Part shown: in pieces, positions 24,450 through 33,870 of the stretch | How the letters are laid out: every line of letters begins with the position of its first letter | Numbering within the stretch: the first letter of the stretch is position 1 | Source of the DNA: Evansella sp. LMS18 | Lineage (GTDB): Bacteria > Bacillota > Bacilli > Bacillales > Salisediminibacteriaceae | DNA: 64,000 bases | NCBI RefSeq assembly: GCF_024362785.1 | Contig: NZ_CP093301.1 | Coordinates: 310,001-374,000 of the forward strand | Reading direction: 5' to 3' | Translations under genes and position numbers: made by a program | Notes under the pieces: model-generated | Databases searched by the model: none | Seen by the model: the letters and a program-made list of their open reading frames with translations, nothing else | Told to the model about the DNA's origin: nothing

Positions 24450-25220
24450 TTACATAGCCCGCATACCGCCATCGATTGTATAAATGCCTCCCGTAATGAA
24501 ACTAGCTTTTTCAGATGCTAGGAAATAGACCAAATCGACAATTTCCTGATTCTCCGCATACCTTCCAAGAGGAATTGCCGCTGCAAAATTTTGCTGTGCT
24601 GCTTCTGCGTTCTCAGGGCTGAAGCCAGCTTCTAAAGAGCGCATCATTCTGTTATTTACTGGTGAAGGGCATACAGCATTAACACGAATTCCGTCTGGTG
24701 CTCCTTCTAAGGCTGCTGTTTTTGTTAATCCTAATACGGCGTGCTTGGACGCGATATAGGCGGAAACACCGGCTGTTCCCCCGAGCCCGGCAACAGAAGC
24801 AGTATTAATAATTGAACCACCCTTATGTTCTTTCATAATCGGCATAATATATTTCATGCCATAAAATACGCCTTTAACATTCACATCTAAAACCTTGCTG
24901 AATAAGTCAGATGGATATTCAGGAATGGGGATAACCTTTCCTTCAATACCTGCGTTATTGAAAAACACATCAACGGTTCCGAAAGCATCTAATGTTTCGT
25001 TAACGTAATTTTCCACCTGAGCCTCATCAGATACATCTGCAGCAACTGTAATATATCTGTCTTCCTTAAGATCCAATTCAGTTGCCACTCGGTCCAGTTC
25101 TTCCTGGTCCAGGTCTACTAATGTAATCTTTGCACCGTCAGCTGCAAAAGTCTTTACAGCTTCTTTACCGATTCCCCCGGCCGCACCAGTAATAATAACA
25201 ACTTTTTCATTAAAACTCAT
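24450..25220 (-). CDS. Short-chain dehydrogenase/reductase (SDR family)
   Basis: 256 residues, classical SDR. TGAAGGIG cofactor loop at ~residue 12, acidic Asp after the second strand (VDLDQEEL) suggesting NAD(H), NNAG at ~88, catalytic Ser (NTASVAG) and YIASK (Tyr-Lys). It ends GGIYTIDGGMRAM, typical of glucose/3-oxoacyl-type SDRs. Substrate not predictable. ATG 25220 with GGGGGATG upstream. Monocistronic. Confidence 0.92.
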   Translation of the reverse strand: MSFNEKVVIITGAAGGIGKEAVKTFAADGAKITLVDLDQEELDRVATELDLKEDRYITVAADVSDEAQVENYVNETLDAFGTVDVFFNNAGIEGKVIPIPEYPSDLFSKVLDVNVKGVFYGMKYIMPIMKEHKGGSIINTASVAGLGGTAGVSAYIASKHAVLGLTKTAALEGAPDGIRVNAVCPSPVNNRMMRSLEAGFSPENAEAAQQNFAAAIPLGRYAENQEIVDLVYFLASEKASFITGGIYTIDGGMRAM

Positions 25221-25355
25221 AGTAACATCCCCCTCAGTCAGTATATTGTGATTCATTTCACAACTTAATTTTACCTGATATATTTCTGCTGAAAGACTAA
25301 GAGTTGTGTATAAATTGCAAACTTTAATTCAAAATACACTCACTCTGCTGAATAG

Positions 25356-25387
25356 TAAAAACGGACAGCGCAAAGGCACTGTCCGTT
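25356..25387 (-). terminator. Terminator of the 3D-domain protein gene
   Basis: On the minus strand, AACGGACAGTGC/GCGCTGTCCGTT and T5. Confidence 0.88.
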
Positions 25388-25409
25388 ATATAAAATCTCT
25401 ATTTTTCTG

Positions 25410-26867
25410 TTAATCTACTACTCGTATTTCCACAGAACGTCTCCCGAAGGATAACGCGTCAGAGCGGTTTGGCATAAAGATATCTATCTTATTGCCTTTT
25501 ATCGCCCCGCCTGTATCAGCTGCGAGGAAGGTGCCGTAACCTTTCACTTCTACGCGGGATCCGAGAGGAATCACACTTGGGTCAACGGCGATTACTTTTG
25601 CGTTAGGGTTTGCCTTCAGGTCGATACCTGTGCGGGTCACCCCTGAACAGCCATTACAGCTGGCGGTATAAGCAGTTGCTGAGAAGGTTCTCCAGCCGCC
25701 GCTGTCAGAGTTAGAGCCTGACGAATTGTTCTGGCTGCTGCCAGAGTTCGAACTTGAATTTGATCTGCTCACTTGTTCTGAGTTATTACTGCCTGATTCC
25801 TTTTTAGCCTGTTGTTCTTCAGCCTTTTTACGGGCTGCCTCTTCCTCTGCTCTCTTCTTAGCCGCTTCTTCCTCGGCTTTAGCCTGAGCTGCTGCTTCCT
25901 CTTCGGCTTTTTTCTTAGCTGCCTTGTCTTCCGCAGCCTTGGCCTGTGCAGCACTTGCCTGAGCTTTTTCTTCTTCCGCTTTAGCTCTGGCTGCTTCTTC
26001 CTCGGCTTTAGCCTGAGCTGCTGCCTCTTCTTCCGCTCTCTTCTTAGCCGCTTCTTCCTCGGCTTTGGCCTGGGCTGCTAATTCAGCTTCCCTTTCAGCC
26101 TGCAGACGGGCTTCTTCCTCAATCAGCTTCCGGATATCTTCTTCCTGTAAAGCCAAATCTCTGTCATCCTTCACCAATTGGCCAATGAGCCTTTCCTGTT
26201 CAGCTTCGTTTGCTTTTGATTTATCTCTTAACTGAACAGTTTTGTCTCGCTGTTCTTCTAACTGTTCGTGAATTTCTTCCAGCTCGATTGCCTGATTGAC
26301 AAGGTCGTAAAGCGTATCTTCGTACTGGCCTTGAACCAGAACAAGTTCCTCCTGGTTAAGTTCCAGCTGAGTTATAAAATTATCATCAGCTTCTGCAATT
26401 CTTGTAATACTAACCACACGGCTCACAAAGTCGCCGAAGCTCTCAGATCCCAGAACTACCTCTATGTATGTAGCTGTATCTACCCCTCTATGCTGATATG
26501 TCCTCGCCCGTTCCCGCAATAAATCGGTACGGTAATCAATATCGTCCTGAAGTCTTTCAACTTCAGCCTCAAGGTCTTTAATCTCTTCTTCATTATTTTT
26601 AATATTGGTTTCTATTTCTTCTATTCTCTGCTCGTTTTTTCCCATCACATCATCGAGCTGGGAAATTTCGCTGTTTAGTTCTTCCAGTTCCTGGACTAAC
26701 TCAACAAGCCTTACTTCCGCATCGGACAGTTCCGACTGAATCGCTTCCCGTTCTGACTGGATTTGTTTCTGTTCCTCTTCATACTCTTCCGTGGCGAAAA
26801 CTCCGCCGCCTCCCGCTAAACAAAATACTCCAAAGAACATCAAAACTACTATTAATTTTTTAAGCAC
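25410..26867 (-). CDS. Secreted coiled-coil protein with C-terminal 3D (MltA-like) domain
   Basis: 485 residues. Signal peptide (KKLIVVLMFFGVFCLAGG), a PcsB/CwlO-type N-terminal coiled coil (residues ~30-240), an Ala/Glu/Lys repeat linker (AKAEEEAAKKRAEEEAA-type, ~250-350), a Ser/Asn/Gly linker, then the 3D domain with SATAYTA, GIDLKANPNAKVIAVDP, IPLGSRV and ADTGGAIKGNKIDIF (three conserved Asp). Likely a cell-wall lytic transglycosylase regulated by its coiled coil. GTG 26867 follows AGGGGGAGA. Confidence 0.88.
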   Translation of the reverse strand: MLKKLIVVLMFFGVFCLAGGGGVFATEEYEEEQKQIQSEREAIQSELSDAEVRLVELVQELEELNSEISQLDDVMGKNEQRIEEIETNIKNNEEEIKDLEAEVERLQDDIDYRTDLLRERARTYQHRGVDTATYIEVVLGSESFGDFVSRVVSITRIAEADDNFITQLELNQEELVLVQGQYEDTLYDLVNQAIELEEIHEQLEEQRDKTVQLRDKSKANEAEQERLIGQLVKDDRDLALQEEDIRKLIEEEARLQAEREAELAAQAKAEEEAAKKRAEEEAAAQAKAEEEAARAKAEEEKAQASAAQAKAAEDKAAKKKAEEEAAAQAKAEEEAAKKRAEEEAARKKAEEQQAKKESGSNNSEQVSRSNSSSNSGSSQNNSSGSNSDSGGWRTFSATAYTASCNGCSGVTRTGIDLKANPNAKVIAVDPSVIPLGSRVEVKGYGTFLAADTGGAIKGNKIDIFMPNRSDALSFGRRSVEIRVVD

Positions 26868-26999
26868 ACTGTCTCCCCCTAAGAGTTATTAGTGTCCGTC
26901 TATGAATATATCTACAATATCAGAGAAATGATCCGCACCTTACGTATGTAACACTCTTGTAAAAGAATTATTGTCTCTTTGTAATAGAAACGAAATATT

Positions 27000-27028
27000 T
27001 TGCCATGCTGGTAGCTGTTATGTAAAAT
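27000..27028 (+). promoter_or_regulatory. Orphan SigA-type promoter on the plus strand
   Basis: TTGCCA, 17-nt spacer, TAAAAT. No plus-strand gene is recognised downstream; the next genes are all on the minus strand. It could drive a small RNA or antisense transcript. Confidence 0.4.
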
Positions 27029-27248
27029 CAACTTGTTATATTCCTTGTTAACGATTTCTTTACAAGGCCAGAAAAACTGATCCAGGTGGATGGAGTGTAC
27101 ATATTTACAGGTGAAAATGAAAATTCAGCACACGAAGCATGGGCTTTCGTCTCTTCTGAAACTAAACAAAGATTAATACGGATGTATTTTTCCTGCTAAT
27201 AGTTCTTTTGATTTTATGCACAGATAGAACCTCAATTTTTTCCCAATA

Positions 27249-27285
27249 TTAAAAAGCTGGAAAGTTGATAACTCTCCAGCTTAAA
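27249..27285 (-). terminator. Terminator of the siderophore ATPase gene
   Basis: On the minus strand, AAGCTGGAGAGTT/AACTTTCCAGCTT with a 4-nt loop, then TTTAAT. Confidence 0.85.
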
Positions 27286-27296
27286 AACATCTTACT

Positions 27297-28109
27297 TTAA
27301 TTACTTGCCCCAACTTCAGCGATACACCGGCCTTTGCCGAATGGTATACATAACGGAGTTCCAAATAACGGATCCTTTGTAATTTGGCAGTCCATTTTAA
27401 AAACCTTTTTTACAAGATTGCATGTGATGACTTCCTCCGGTTTACCTTGAGCAAATATTTTCTTATCCTGGACTGCTACAATGTTATGAGCATATCTGCA
27501 GGCCAGGTTCAAGTCATGAAGAACCATGACAATTGTCCGTTTTTCTTTTTCGTTCAATTCAAACAACAAATCAAGTATTTCAATTTGATGAGTCATATCT
27601 AAATAAGTGGTAGGTTCATCTAACAATATGGTGTCTGTATCCTGTGCAAGCACCATTGCTATCCAGGCACGCTGTCTTTGCCCCCCTGATAATGAATCTA
27701 CTTCTCGTTCTGCAAATTCTGTCATTTGAGTGGCTGCCAATGCTTTATTTACCTTTTTTTCATCTTCCCATGACCATTGTTTCAGCCAGTTTTGATGGGG
27801 GTACCTGCCTTGCTTGACGAGCTGCAGGACAGACAGCCCTTTAGGAGCATCAGGTCCTTGAGGCAAGATCGCGAGCTGCTTTGCCACGTCTTTGGTCCCC
27901 ATTTTATTAAGCATTGATCCGTCCAGGAGTATTGAGCCGCTTTTAGGCTTAAGCAATCTCGCTAACGACCGTAATAATGTGGATTTTCCACACCCATTGC
28001 CACCAATAAAAACGGTAATTTCTCCTTTAGGTATTTTAATATCCAGATTATCGATTATTAAGGATTCACCATACCCAAGACTGAGGGCATTCGCTTCTAT
28101 ACCACGCAT
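27297..28109 (-). CDS. Iron-siderophore ABC transporter ATPase (FecE/YusV type)
   Basis: 270 residues. Walker A GGNGCGKST, Q-loop AILPQGPDAPKG, signature LSGGQRQRAW, Walker B TILLDEPTTYLD and H-loop MVLHDLN are all intact. It powers Fe(3+)-hydroxamate or catecholate import with the two permeases upstream. ATG 28109 has GGGAG about 10 nt upstream. Its own Fur-box match at 28209-28223 and a ~200-bp gap suggest it is transcribed separately from the permeases, as yusV is in B. subtilis. Confidence 0.94.
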   Translation of the reverse strand: MRGIEANALSLGYGESLIIDNLDIKIPKGEITVFIGGNGCGKSTLLRSLARLLKPKSGSILLDGSMLNKMGTKDVAKQLAILPQGPDAPKGLSVLQLVKQGRYPHQNWLKQWSWEDEKKVNKALAATQMTEFAEREVDSLSGGQRQRAWIAMVLAQDTDTILLDEPTTYLDMTHQIEILDLLFELNEKEKRTIVMVLHDLNLACRYAHNIVAVQDKKIFAQGKPEEVITCNLVKKVFKMDCQITKDPLFGTPLCIPFGKGRCIAEVGASN

Positions 28110-28208
28110 ACTCTGACACTCCCTTCCATACAAACACTCCTGTAACTCAGAAGTACATATATTTCATCTAATTAATTATTTATATCGCTCATTTAAGTGT
28201 ATTTTAAT

Positions 28209-28223
28209 TGAGAATCATTGTCA
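28209..28223. promoter_or_regulatory. Fur box upstream of the siderophore ATPase gene
   Basis: TGAGAATCATTGTCA matches the 7-1-7 Fur box TGATAATNATTATCA with two mismatches. 100 bp before the ATG. Confidence 0.7.
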
Positions 28224-28317
28224 ATAAGCTTAACAGGGACTTTCAATAAGGAAGCAGTAACTACTTAAACGCACCTTGTTTACAGTAACCAGTGATATTA
28301 TAAAAATACAATATCAG

Positions 28318-29352
28318 TTACAAATTGCGGTTTTTATATAATAAATAAATGAAGAACGGTGCCCCTATTCCAGCAGTAAAGACACCTGCCGGAAGATCTG
28401 ACGGCAAGAAAGCAGTACGGGCAACTACATCAGCCAAAGTAACGATCAAACCACCAGTCAGCGCTGCAGCAGGGACTAGTGCGGCAAAGGATGCACCGAT
28501 TAGTTTTCGGGCAATATGAGGAGCTATTAATCCTACGAAGCCTATGCCTCCGGCAAAGGCCACTGCAGAGCCAGCTAAAGCAACACTGATAAATAACAGC
28601 AGAAAGCGAAACAACTGTACTTGCACACCAAGGCCGCGAGCTACATCATCTCCCAGTTCTTTCACATTAACCGTTCTGGCAAGGAAAACCGTAACAGGTA
28701 TCAGAACGATAACCCATGGAAGCAGCCCGTACACATCACTCCAGTTTGCCCCATAAATACTTCCTGTCATCCATAGATATGCTCGGCCTGCTGTTGCAAT
28801 ATCACTAAGTACAATCATCATGGTGGTTAATGCGTTCATAGCGGCAGCTATACCTATCCCAATCAGGATTAACCGAATAGGTGTAACTCCATTTTTCCAC
28901 GATAAAATATAAATAATCACAGAAACAGCACCTGCACCGGCAATAGCTGCTAAAGGAAGCCAGCTTATACTTATCTGGCCCGCGAAACTGACTAAGAAAA
29001 TGATTGCCCCTACAGAAGCTCCTCCGGTAATTCCAATAATATCAGGAGAAGCCAGCGGGTTTCTTACAATACCTTGTAAAATAAGACCAGACACTCCTAA
29101 TGCGGCTCCAACCAAAAATGCGAGCAATGTCCGCGGAAGCCTGAGAGTATTAATGACGAAATCATGTTCTGCGGTACTCCCTGTAAGCTGCTTTATAACC
29201 TGGAAAAGAGATATCCATGCACTTCCTGCTGATAAAGAAAACAGAAACACTAACAAAGTAAATGCTGCTAATACAGAAATGACTGCTGCTGATTTCTTGT
29301 CAGCCTGAAAGGAGAAAGAGTCTGTCTTGTTTCGAATAATGAATTTACCCAT
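28318..29352 (-). CDS. Iron-siderophore ABC permease (FecCD family), second subunit
   Basis: 344 residues, about nine hydrophobic segments. Typical FecCD blocks: RLPRTLLAFLVGAALGVSG, RNPLASPDIIGITGGASVGA, WMTGSIYGANWSD and GFVGLIAPHIARKLIG. Start ATG 29352 overlaps the previous gene by 8 nt, showing coupling; an upstream TTG is less likely. Pairs with the 337-aa permease as a heterodimer. Confidence 0.94.
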   Translation of the reverse strand: MGKFIIRNKTDSFSFQADKKSAAVISVLAAFTLLVFLFSLSAGSAWISLFQVIKQLTGSTAEHDFVINTLRLPRTLLAFLVGAALGVSGLILQGIVRNPLASPDIIGITGGASVGAIIFLVSFAGQISISWLPLAAIAGAGAVSVIIYILSWKNGVTPIRLILIGIGIAAAMNALTTMMIVLSDIATAGRAYLWMTGSIYGANWSDVYGLLPWVIVLIPVTVFLARTVNVKELGDDVARGLGVQVQLFRFLLLFISVALAGSAVAFAGGIGFVGLIAPHIARKLIGASFAALVPAAALTGGLIVTLADVVARTAFLPSDLPAGVFTAGIGAPFFIYLLYKNRNL

Positions 29353-30358
29353 TTTTTGAGAGCCCCTTCCTTGCAATGTAAATAAAAAACGGAGTTCCTA
29401 CCAGAGCAGTCATAACCCCTATTGGCATTTCCTGCGGCATTATCACCAGTCTCGCTGCTACATCAGCCAACAGTAAAATGGTCGCTCCTGATACAGCAGA
29501 AAAGGGTATAACCCACCGGTAATCAATACCGATAATACCTCTGACTATATGAGGTACAATCAGGCCAATAAATCCAATAGCCCCGCCAATAGCGACAGAT
29601 CCGCCGGCTAAAAAGACTATTATGATTCCTATTACGACTTTGGTAAGGACTGTACGCTGCCCAAGACTTTTTGCAACATCCTCACCAGACATCATGATAT
29701 TAACCGCTCTTCCTAACAGAAGTGCTCCAATTAATCCAGCAGCCATAAAAGGCAATATTGGCAGAAGCATTTCTATGGATCTTCCTGCAACCGACCCGGC
29801 AAGCCAGAAAAGCACGCTTTGCAGGTTCTGTTCGCTAAGAACTAAAATCCCTTGAGTAAACGAAACAAACAAGGCAGTTATTGCAGCACCTGCTAAAACA
29901 ATCCGAACTGGAGCAAGGCCATCCCTCCCAAGAGAACCAAGAAAGTAAACAAGAACAGCAGCTATTCCTGCTCCCAGAAATCCTATCCACATATAATGAA
30001 CTAAAGAGGCGATCGATAAAAATACAGAAGAAAAGACAATAAAAAATAACGCACCAGCATTTATGCCGAAAATATCCGGAGCTGCCAGTGGATTTCTTGT
30101 CAGTGCCTGCATAAGAGCTCCGGAAACAGCTAAACTTGCTCCTATAACCGTTGCTATAACCGTTCTGGATATACGAGAAGTTGTAATAATAATATGTTCA
30201 GTAACTGTTTCATCATAATTAAAAAACGCTTCAATAATTGTATACATAGGAATTGCTGTTTTCCCCACAGAGATACTTAAAATAAATGAAACAAGAAATA
30301 TAAATAAAAAAATAAAAAAAATAGCTATTTTAGGCAGTCGGAAAAATAATTTTTTCAT
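29345..30358 (-). CDS. Iron-siderophore ABC permease (FecCD family), first subunit
   Basis: 337 residues, about ten transmembrane segments. SRISRTVIATVIGASLAVSG, TRNPLAAPDIFGINAGAL, WLAGSVAGRSIE and GFIGLIVPHIVRGIIG are FecCD signatures. GAGG lies before ATG 30358. Separated from the binding-protein gene by ~170 bp with a stem-loop at the end of that gene. Confidence 0.94.
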   Translation of the reverse strand: MKKLFFRLPKIAIFFIFLFIFLVSFILSISVGKTAIPMYTIIEAFFNYDETVTEHIIITTSRISRTVIATVIGASLAVSGALMQALTRNPLAAPDIFGINAGALFFIVFSSVFLSIASLVHYMWIGFLGAGIAAVLVYFLGSLGRDGLAPVRIVLAGAAITALFVSFTQGILVLSEQNLQSVLFWLAGSVAGRSIEMLLPILPFMAAGLIGALLLGRAVNIMMSGEDVAKSLGQRTVLTKVVIGIIIVFLAGGSVAIGGAIGFIGLIVPHIVRGIIGIDYRWVIPFSAVSGATILLLADVAARLVIMPQEMPIGVMTALVGTPFFIYIARKGLSKNG

Positions 30359-30483
30359 TTTTTTCCTCTTTTCATTACTTTTTATTGAGCTGGACTATAT
30401 CTATTCTGGATTTATTTCAGCGTAATGTAATAACACAAAGTATGCGATTTTTCTATATTACCTATTTTTTCACTGCAACAAAT

Positions 30484-30524
30484 AAGCAAGGGAAGAGAGA
30501 CATCACCCCCTCCAGCCCTTGCTT
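30484..30524 (-). terminator. Stem-loop after the binding-protein gene (attenuator or processing site)
   Basis: AAGCAAGGG/CCCTTGCTT perfect 9-bp stem with a 23-nt loop, directly after the stop codon and without a strong T-run. It could stabilise the binding-protein mRNA or reduce read-through to the permeases. Confidence 0.5.
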
Positions 30525-30532
30525 CGTATCCT

Positions 30533-31588
30533 TTATTTCTCTATATCAAATCTGTCATATATATCGTCCAGCATCATATTAGCTGCGATAATTCCTCCAG
30601 CCATATTCCATGTTACCTCATCTACCATATAAACCTGATCGTTCTGAACTGCGTCAAGATTTTGCCAAAGCGGATGACTGGTCCACTCTTCAAAAGTCCT
30701 TTCAACTGCTTCATCCTCTTCGTTAAAGATATAGAATACCTCAGCATTCATATCCGGAATACTTTCTTTATCGGTAAGCATTACTCCCCATTCTTCACTC
30801 TGCTGGTTTTCCGGTCTTGAGAAACCGAGTTCGTTTAAAATCGAGCCAGCAAAACCTGTAAAGTAAATTCTTGCATGATCTGCTCTGAAGTTCAGAATTG
30901 AGACATTAAGCGGCCACTCGTCCCCTAATTCTTCTTCTATCTTTGTTTGGAAGTCAGCTACTCTTGCGTCCCACTCAGATAGTAATCTGCCTGCATCCTC
31001 ATCCATATTCATTGCCTCTCCCATTAGTTCTACTGTTTCCTTAAATTCGAACACACTCTCATGAGTAACTGTTGGAGCAATTTCAGAAAGCTGATCATAT
31101 ATTTCTTCATGACGCATTTTTGAAGCAATAATTAGGTCAGGGTTTAATGCTGCTATTTCTTCAATGTTAGGCTGGTTTTCATCACCCAGGATTTCAGCAC
31201 CTTCCAGTTCATCTTCCAGGTAATCATAGACTGGCTGCTGAACCCATGACTCGACTACACCAACAGGCTTAACTCCAAATGCAACCGCAGCATCTGTCGC
31301 ACCTTGGTACAGAGTCACAATCCTCTCTGGTGTTCCCTCAATCGTTGTTGTTCCCATCGCATGTGTAATTTCTCTTGTTTCCTGAGCTGTTTCTTCGTTT
31401 TCACCATCCTCATTTTCCTCCGTTTCTGCCTCCGGTTCAGTGTGGGCAGTATTGTTGCTGTTCTCATTATTGTCTGCTGACTGTTCGTTCTGATCTCCAC
31501 AGCCAGATAAGATAATTAACGAGAGAAATAACGTTATAAGTACTAAGAATAATTTCTTTCCACCTATTGGATATGTAGCTTTTCGCAT
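30533..31588 (-). CDS. Iron-siderophore binding lipoprotein (PBP class III)
   Basis: 351 residues. Signal and lipobox LSLIILSGCGD, then an acidic Asn/Glu linker (~40 residues; salt adaptation), then the FecB/BtuF domain: TTTIEGTPERIVTLYQGATD, VKPVGVVESW, NIEEIAALNPDLIIASKMR and WNMAGGIIAANMMLDDIYDRF. Anchored outside the membrane; binds Fe-siderophore. GAGGAGGAAC precedes ATG 31588, and a Fur box lies just upstream, so it is first in an iron-repressed transcript. Confidence 0.94.
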   Translation of the reverse strand: MRKATYPIGGKKLFLVLITLFLSLIILSGCGDQNEQSADNNENSNNTAHTEPEAETEENEDGENEETAQETREITHAMGTTTIEGTPERIVTLYQGATDAAVAFGVKPVGVVESWVQQPVYDYLEDELEGAEILGDENQPNIEEIAALNPDLIIASKMRHEEIYDQLSEIAPTVTHESVFEFKETVELMGEAMNMDEDAGRLLSEWDARVADFQTKIEEELGDEWPLNVSILNFRADHARIYFTGFAGSILNELGFSRPENQQSEEWGVMLTDKESIPDMNAEVFYIFNEEDEAVERTFEEWTSHPLWQNLDAVQNDQVYMVDEVTWNMAGGIIAANMMLDDIYDRFDIEK

Positions 31589-31611
31589 ATTGTTGTTCCT
31601 CCTCAGTCAAT

Positions 31612-31626
31612 TGAGATTGATTATCA
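31612..31626. promoter_or_regulatory. Fur box upstream of the siderophore-binding lipoprotein gene
   Basis: TGAGATTGATTATCA against TGATAATNATTATCA, two mismatches, 24 bp before the ATG. Confidence 0.75.
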
Positions 31627-31693
31627 CTCCCAATTAGAATTATACTTCATACATAATAAAAGTCAAAACGTTTTTTTCGGCAAACTTTCATTC

Positions 31694-31737
31694 AAAAAAA
31701 AACAGAAACCCTCTTAAGCAGAGAGTTTCTGTTTTTA
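31694..31737 (-). terminator. Terminator of the metalloprotease gene
   Basis: On the minus strand, ACAGAAACTCTCT/AGAGGGTTTCTGT stem, then nine T. Confidence 0.88.
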
Positions 31738-31832
31738 ATTTAATAAACTTTCCAGTGGTCTCGTTATTCTCAACAAGTCTGGACGCTTGTATAGCCTGAT
31801 TTTAATTTAAAACGCTCATCCTTACTGTTGTT

Positions 31833-33686
31833 TTACCATAAAGGCTCACGGAAGTTATCTTCTACAGACCAGCCTTCGTAAAGACCGATATCGTCAAATG
31901 CGCTCAGGAAAGCATCATACTCTTCACTATCTTCACCATATAGATCTGTAGCTGATTGAAGAATAGCTTCACGGAACTCAGCAAAACTTGCATCATAATG
32001 CAGGTAGTCATACGCACCGTACCAAGTATCGGCAACCACTTCCCTGCCCATTCCATATTCTTCGGCCACTAAATATGCAGAGTGCTGGAGGATTGTACAG
32101 TTGATATGCACACCGCCGTTATCCATGTTTCCAGGAAGGTGGTAATATTCATCCATATGTGCAGGATAGCGTCCTTCCCCATCTATACTGTATGCCCAGT
32201 ATTGCTGGCCAACAGGGAATTTCCCTGGATCTTCATTGCTTCGAAGTGCCGTTCTGCCATCGGCAAGCCACTGTTCACCCATAATATCTTCACCGACATC
32301 CCAGCTTCTGTCATCTACGATAGTTGCAAAGGTGTCTGAGAAGGCTTCATTAATTGCGCCTGTCTCATAGCGGTAACGGAGACCTCCGTTATAGTGGGTA
32401 ATACCATGTACCATTTCGTGGGCAGTTACATCTAATGCGGCTAATGGAATAAATTGTTGTCCATCGCCGTCCCCGTATGTCATCATAGCAATTCCATTGC
32501 TCCAGAACGCATTATTAAATTCTCTTCCATAATGCACCCTTGAGTTGATTGCCATACCGTTATCATCAAGTGAGTTCCGGCCGTGGTTTTCAAGGAAATA
32601 CTCATAAACAATTTTAGAATTGGAATGCGCATCTACCGCAGGGCCCTGTCCAACAGTTTCCCAGGAGCTGCTGTCTCCGGAATAAACTACATCTCTCCAG
32701 GAAGCATTTTTATTTGAGTATAGTTCCATTTGGTTGGTAGTGTTTTTCATATTATAAGTGAAAATTCCGTCCATAATTGGGGCAGTTGTGTCTGCTAAGT
32801 AGAAAGTAGAACCTTTGCCATCACCAGGAATAGTACCGTGGGAGAGATTCAGGCTCTTAGTGTCGCCGGTCGTACCGAATCCAGTTCCGGATGCCGGTTT
32901 TAAGGAACTCGCTTTATCTACTGCGATAGGAGCTGGCCCTTTACCATGATCTGGGCGGCCCTTTTCTTCTGTTATATCCATATCAAGTACATCACTGAAG
33001 AACGCTAATCCAGTCATAGCGTCGAGCTTGTCGATCACTTCCCCGGTGTTGGCATCCACATATATGTACCAGTTGCCAGGTTCACCTGAGAAAAACTCAA
33101 GGTTTACTCTGTAAGCAAGATGATAATCATCTTCAAATGGATAAATAATCAGTTCTGTTTCTTCAAACTCTACAAACTCAGGAGCATTTACTGCGAATTT
33201 AGCTGAGGTTACAGCTTCATTTTCGGTAACATCAGGGGAAGTGTCAAAGTCCATAGCTTCTATTTCTGTATCATAATTTCCATTTACTGCTGTAATCACA
33301 TTGTCTTCATCAAAATGGACGTTAATCTCATTCCTGTCTACAGGAACACCATTTTTCGTCTGCTGCATGCGGACATGGGTACTGCCGGAATCATTTTCGT
33401 TTGTTCTTACTTCCTTCAAATCGCTGTCCGGGTTATCAATCTGGAAGACATCCTTGTGTTTTTCCAAAAACTTTTTTGCATTTTGGGCGTTACCCTTGCC
33501 TTGTTTCTCAGACAATTTCCCAGAAACAAATAATGGAGGACCTTGTCTGTCTTTGTTTTCCACAACCTTCACTTTCCCATTATTTTTGAATTCTTGCATG
33601 GAGTTACCTTCAGCAAAAGACCCTCCGGCACCAAATCCTGCTCCGAGAATCACAGCTGATAGCATGACCGCCGCAAATCTTTTCAT
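31833..33686 (-). CDS. Extracellular neutral metalloprotease, M4 (thermolysin/bacillolysin) family
   Basis: 617 residues: signal peptide (MKRFAAVMLSAVILGAGFGA), FTP and PepSY-type propeptide (to ~residue 260), then the mature M4 domain. Zinc site HEMVHGITHY (~411) with third ligand in GAINEAFSDTFATI (~435). Near the C-terminus HINCTILQHSAYLV replaces the usual HINSGI..KAAYL, giving an unusual Cys close to the catalytic His. Many acidic residues fit a salt-active secreted enzyme. Monocistronic. Confidence 0.95.
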   Translation of the reverse strand: MKRFAAVMLSAVILGAGFGAGGSFAEGNSMQEFKNNGKVKVVENKDRQGPPLFVSGKLSEKQGKGNAQNAKKFLEKHKDVFQIDNPDSDLKEVRTNENDSGSTHVRMQQTKNGVPVDRNEINVHFDEDNVITAVNGNYDTEIEAMDFDTSPDVTENEAVTSAKFAVNAPEFVEFEETELIIYPFEDDYHLAYRVNLEFFSGEPGNWYIYVDANTGEVIDKLDAMTGLAFFSDVLDMDITEEKGRPDHGKGPAPIAVDKASSLKPASGTGFGTTGDTKSLNLSHGTIPGDGKGSTFYLADTTAPIMDGIFTYNMKNTTNQMELYSNKNASWRDVVYSGDSSSWETVGQGPAVDAHSNSKIVYEYFLENHGRNSLDDNGMAINSRVHYGREFNNAFWSNGIAMMTYGDGDGQQFIPLAALDVTAHEMVHGITHYNGGLRYRYETGAINEAFSDTFATIVDDRSWDVGEDIMGEQWLADGRTALRSNEDPGKFPVGQQYWAYSIDGEGRYPAHMDEYYHLPGNMDNGGVHINCTILQHSAYLVAEEYGMGREVVADTWYGAYDYLHYDASFAEFREAILQSATDLYGEDSEEYDAFLSAFDDIGLYEGWSVEDNFREPLW

Positions 33687-33870
33687 CGAATCCCTTCCCT
33701 CTTAAAATTTAGTTTTCCGAAAATATCGGTTTCCGAATAGTTTAAGAGTATATTATTCTGCTGATTTATTAATCAGACTTTTCTGTTAATTTTAGTAGTC
33801 AATTTGTCTTAGCAATATTAATAATTTCAAAGTGCGTTGAGTAAATCTATTAAAGTGATTATTGGCAGAT

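Larger units (their letters stand above)
26868..27296. other. Gene-poor region with an orphan plus-strand promoter
   Basis: About 430 bp. It must carry the promoter of the wall-protein gene on the minus strand. On the plus strand a good SigA promoter (27000-27028) reads into it. The longest open stretch behind it ends RLIRMYFSC at about 27199 and could start only at GTG; I do not call it. A terminator for the siderophore ATPase gene lies at the right end. Confidence 0.5.

Noticed and set aside
27023-27200. Short plus-strand peptide ending RLIRMYFSC
   Set aside because: No ATG and no clear ribosome site; too short to support without homologues.
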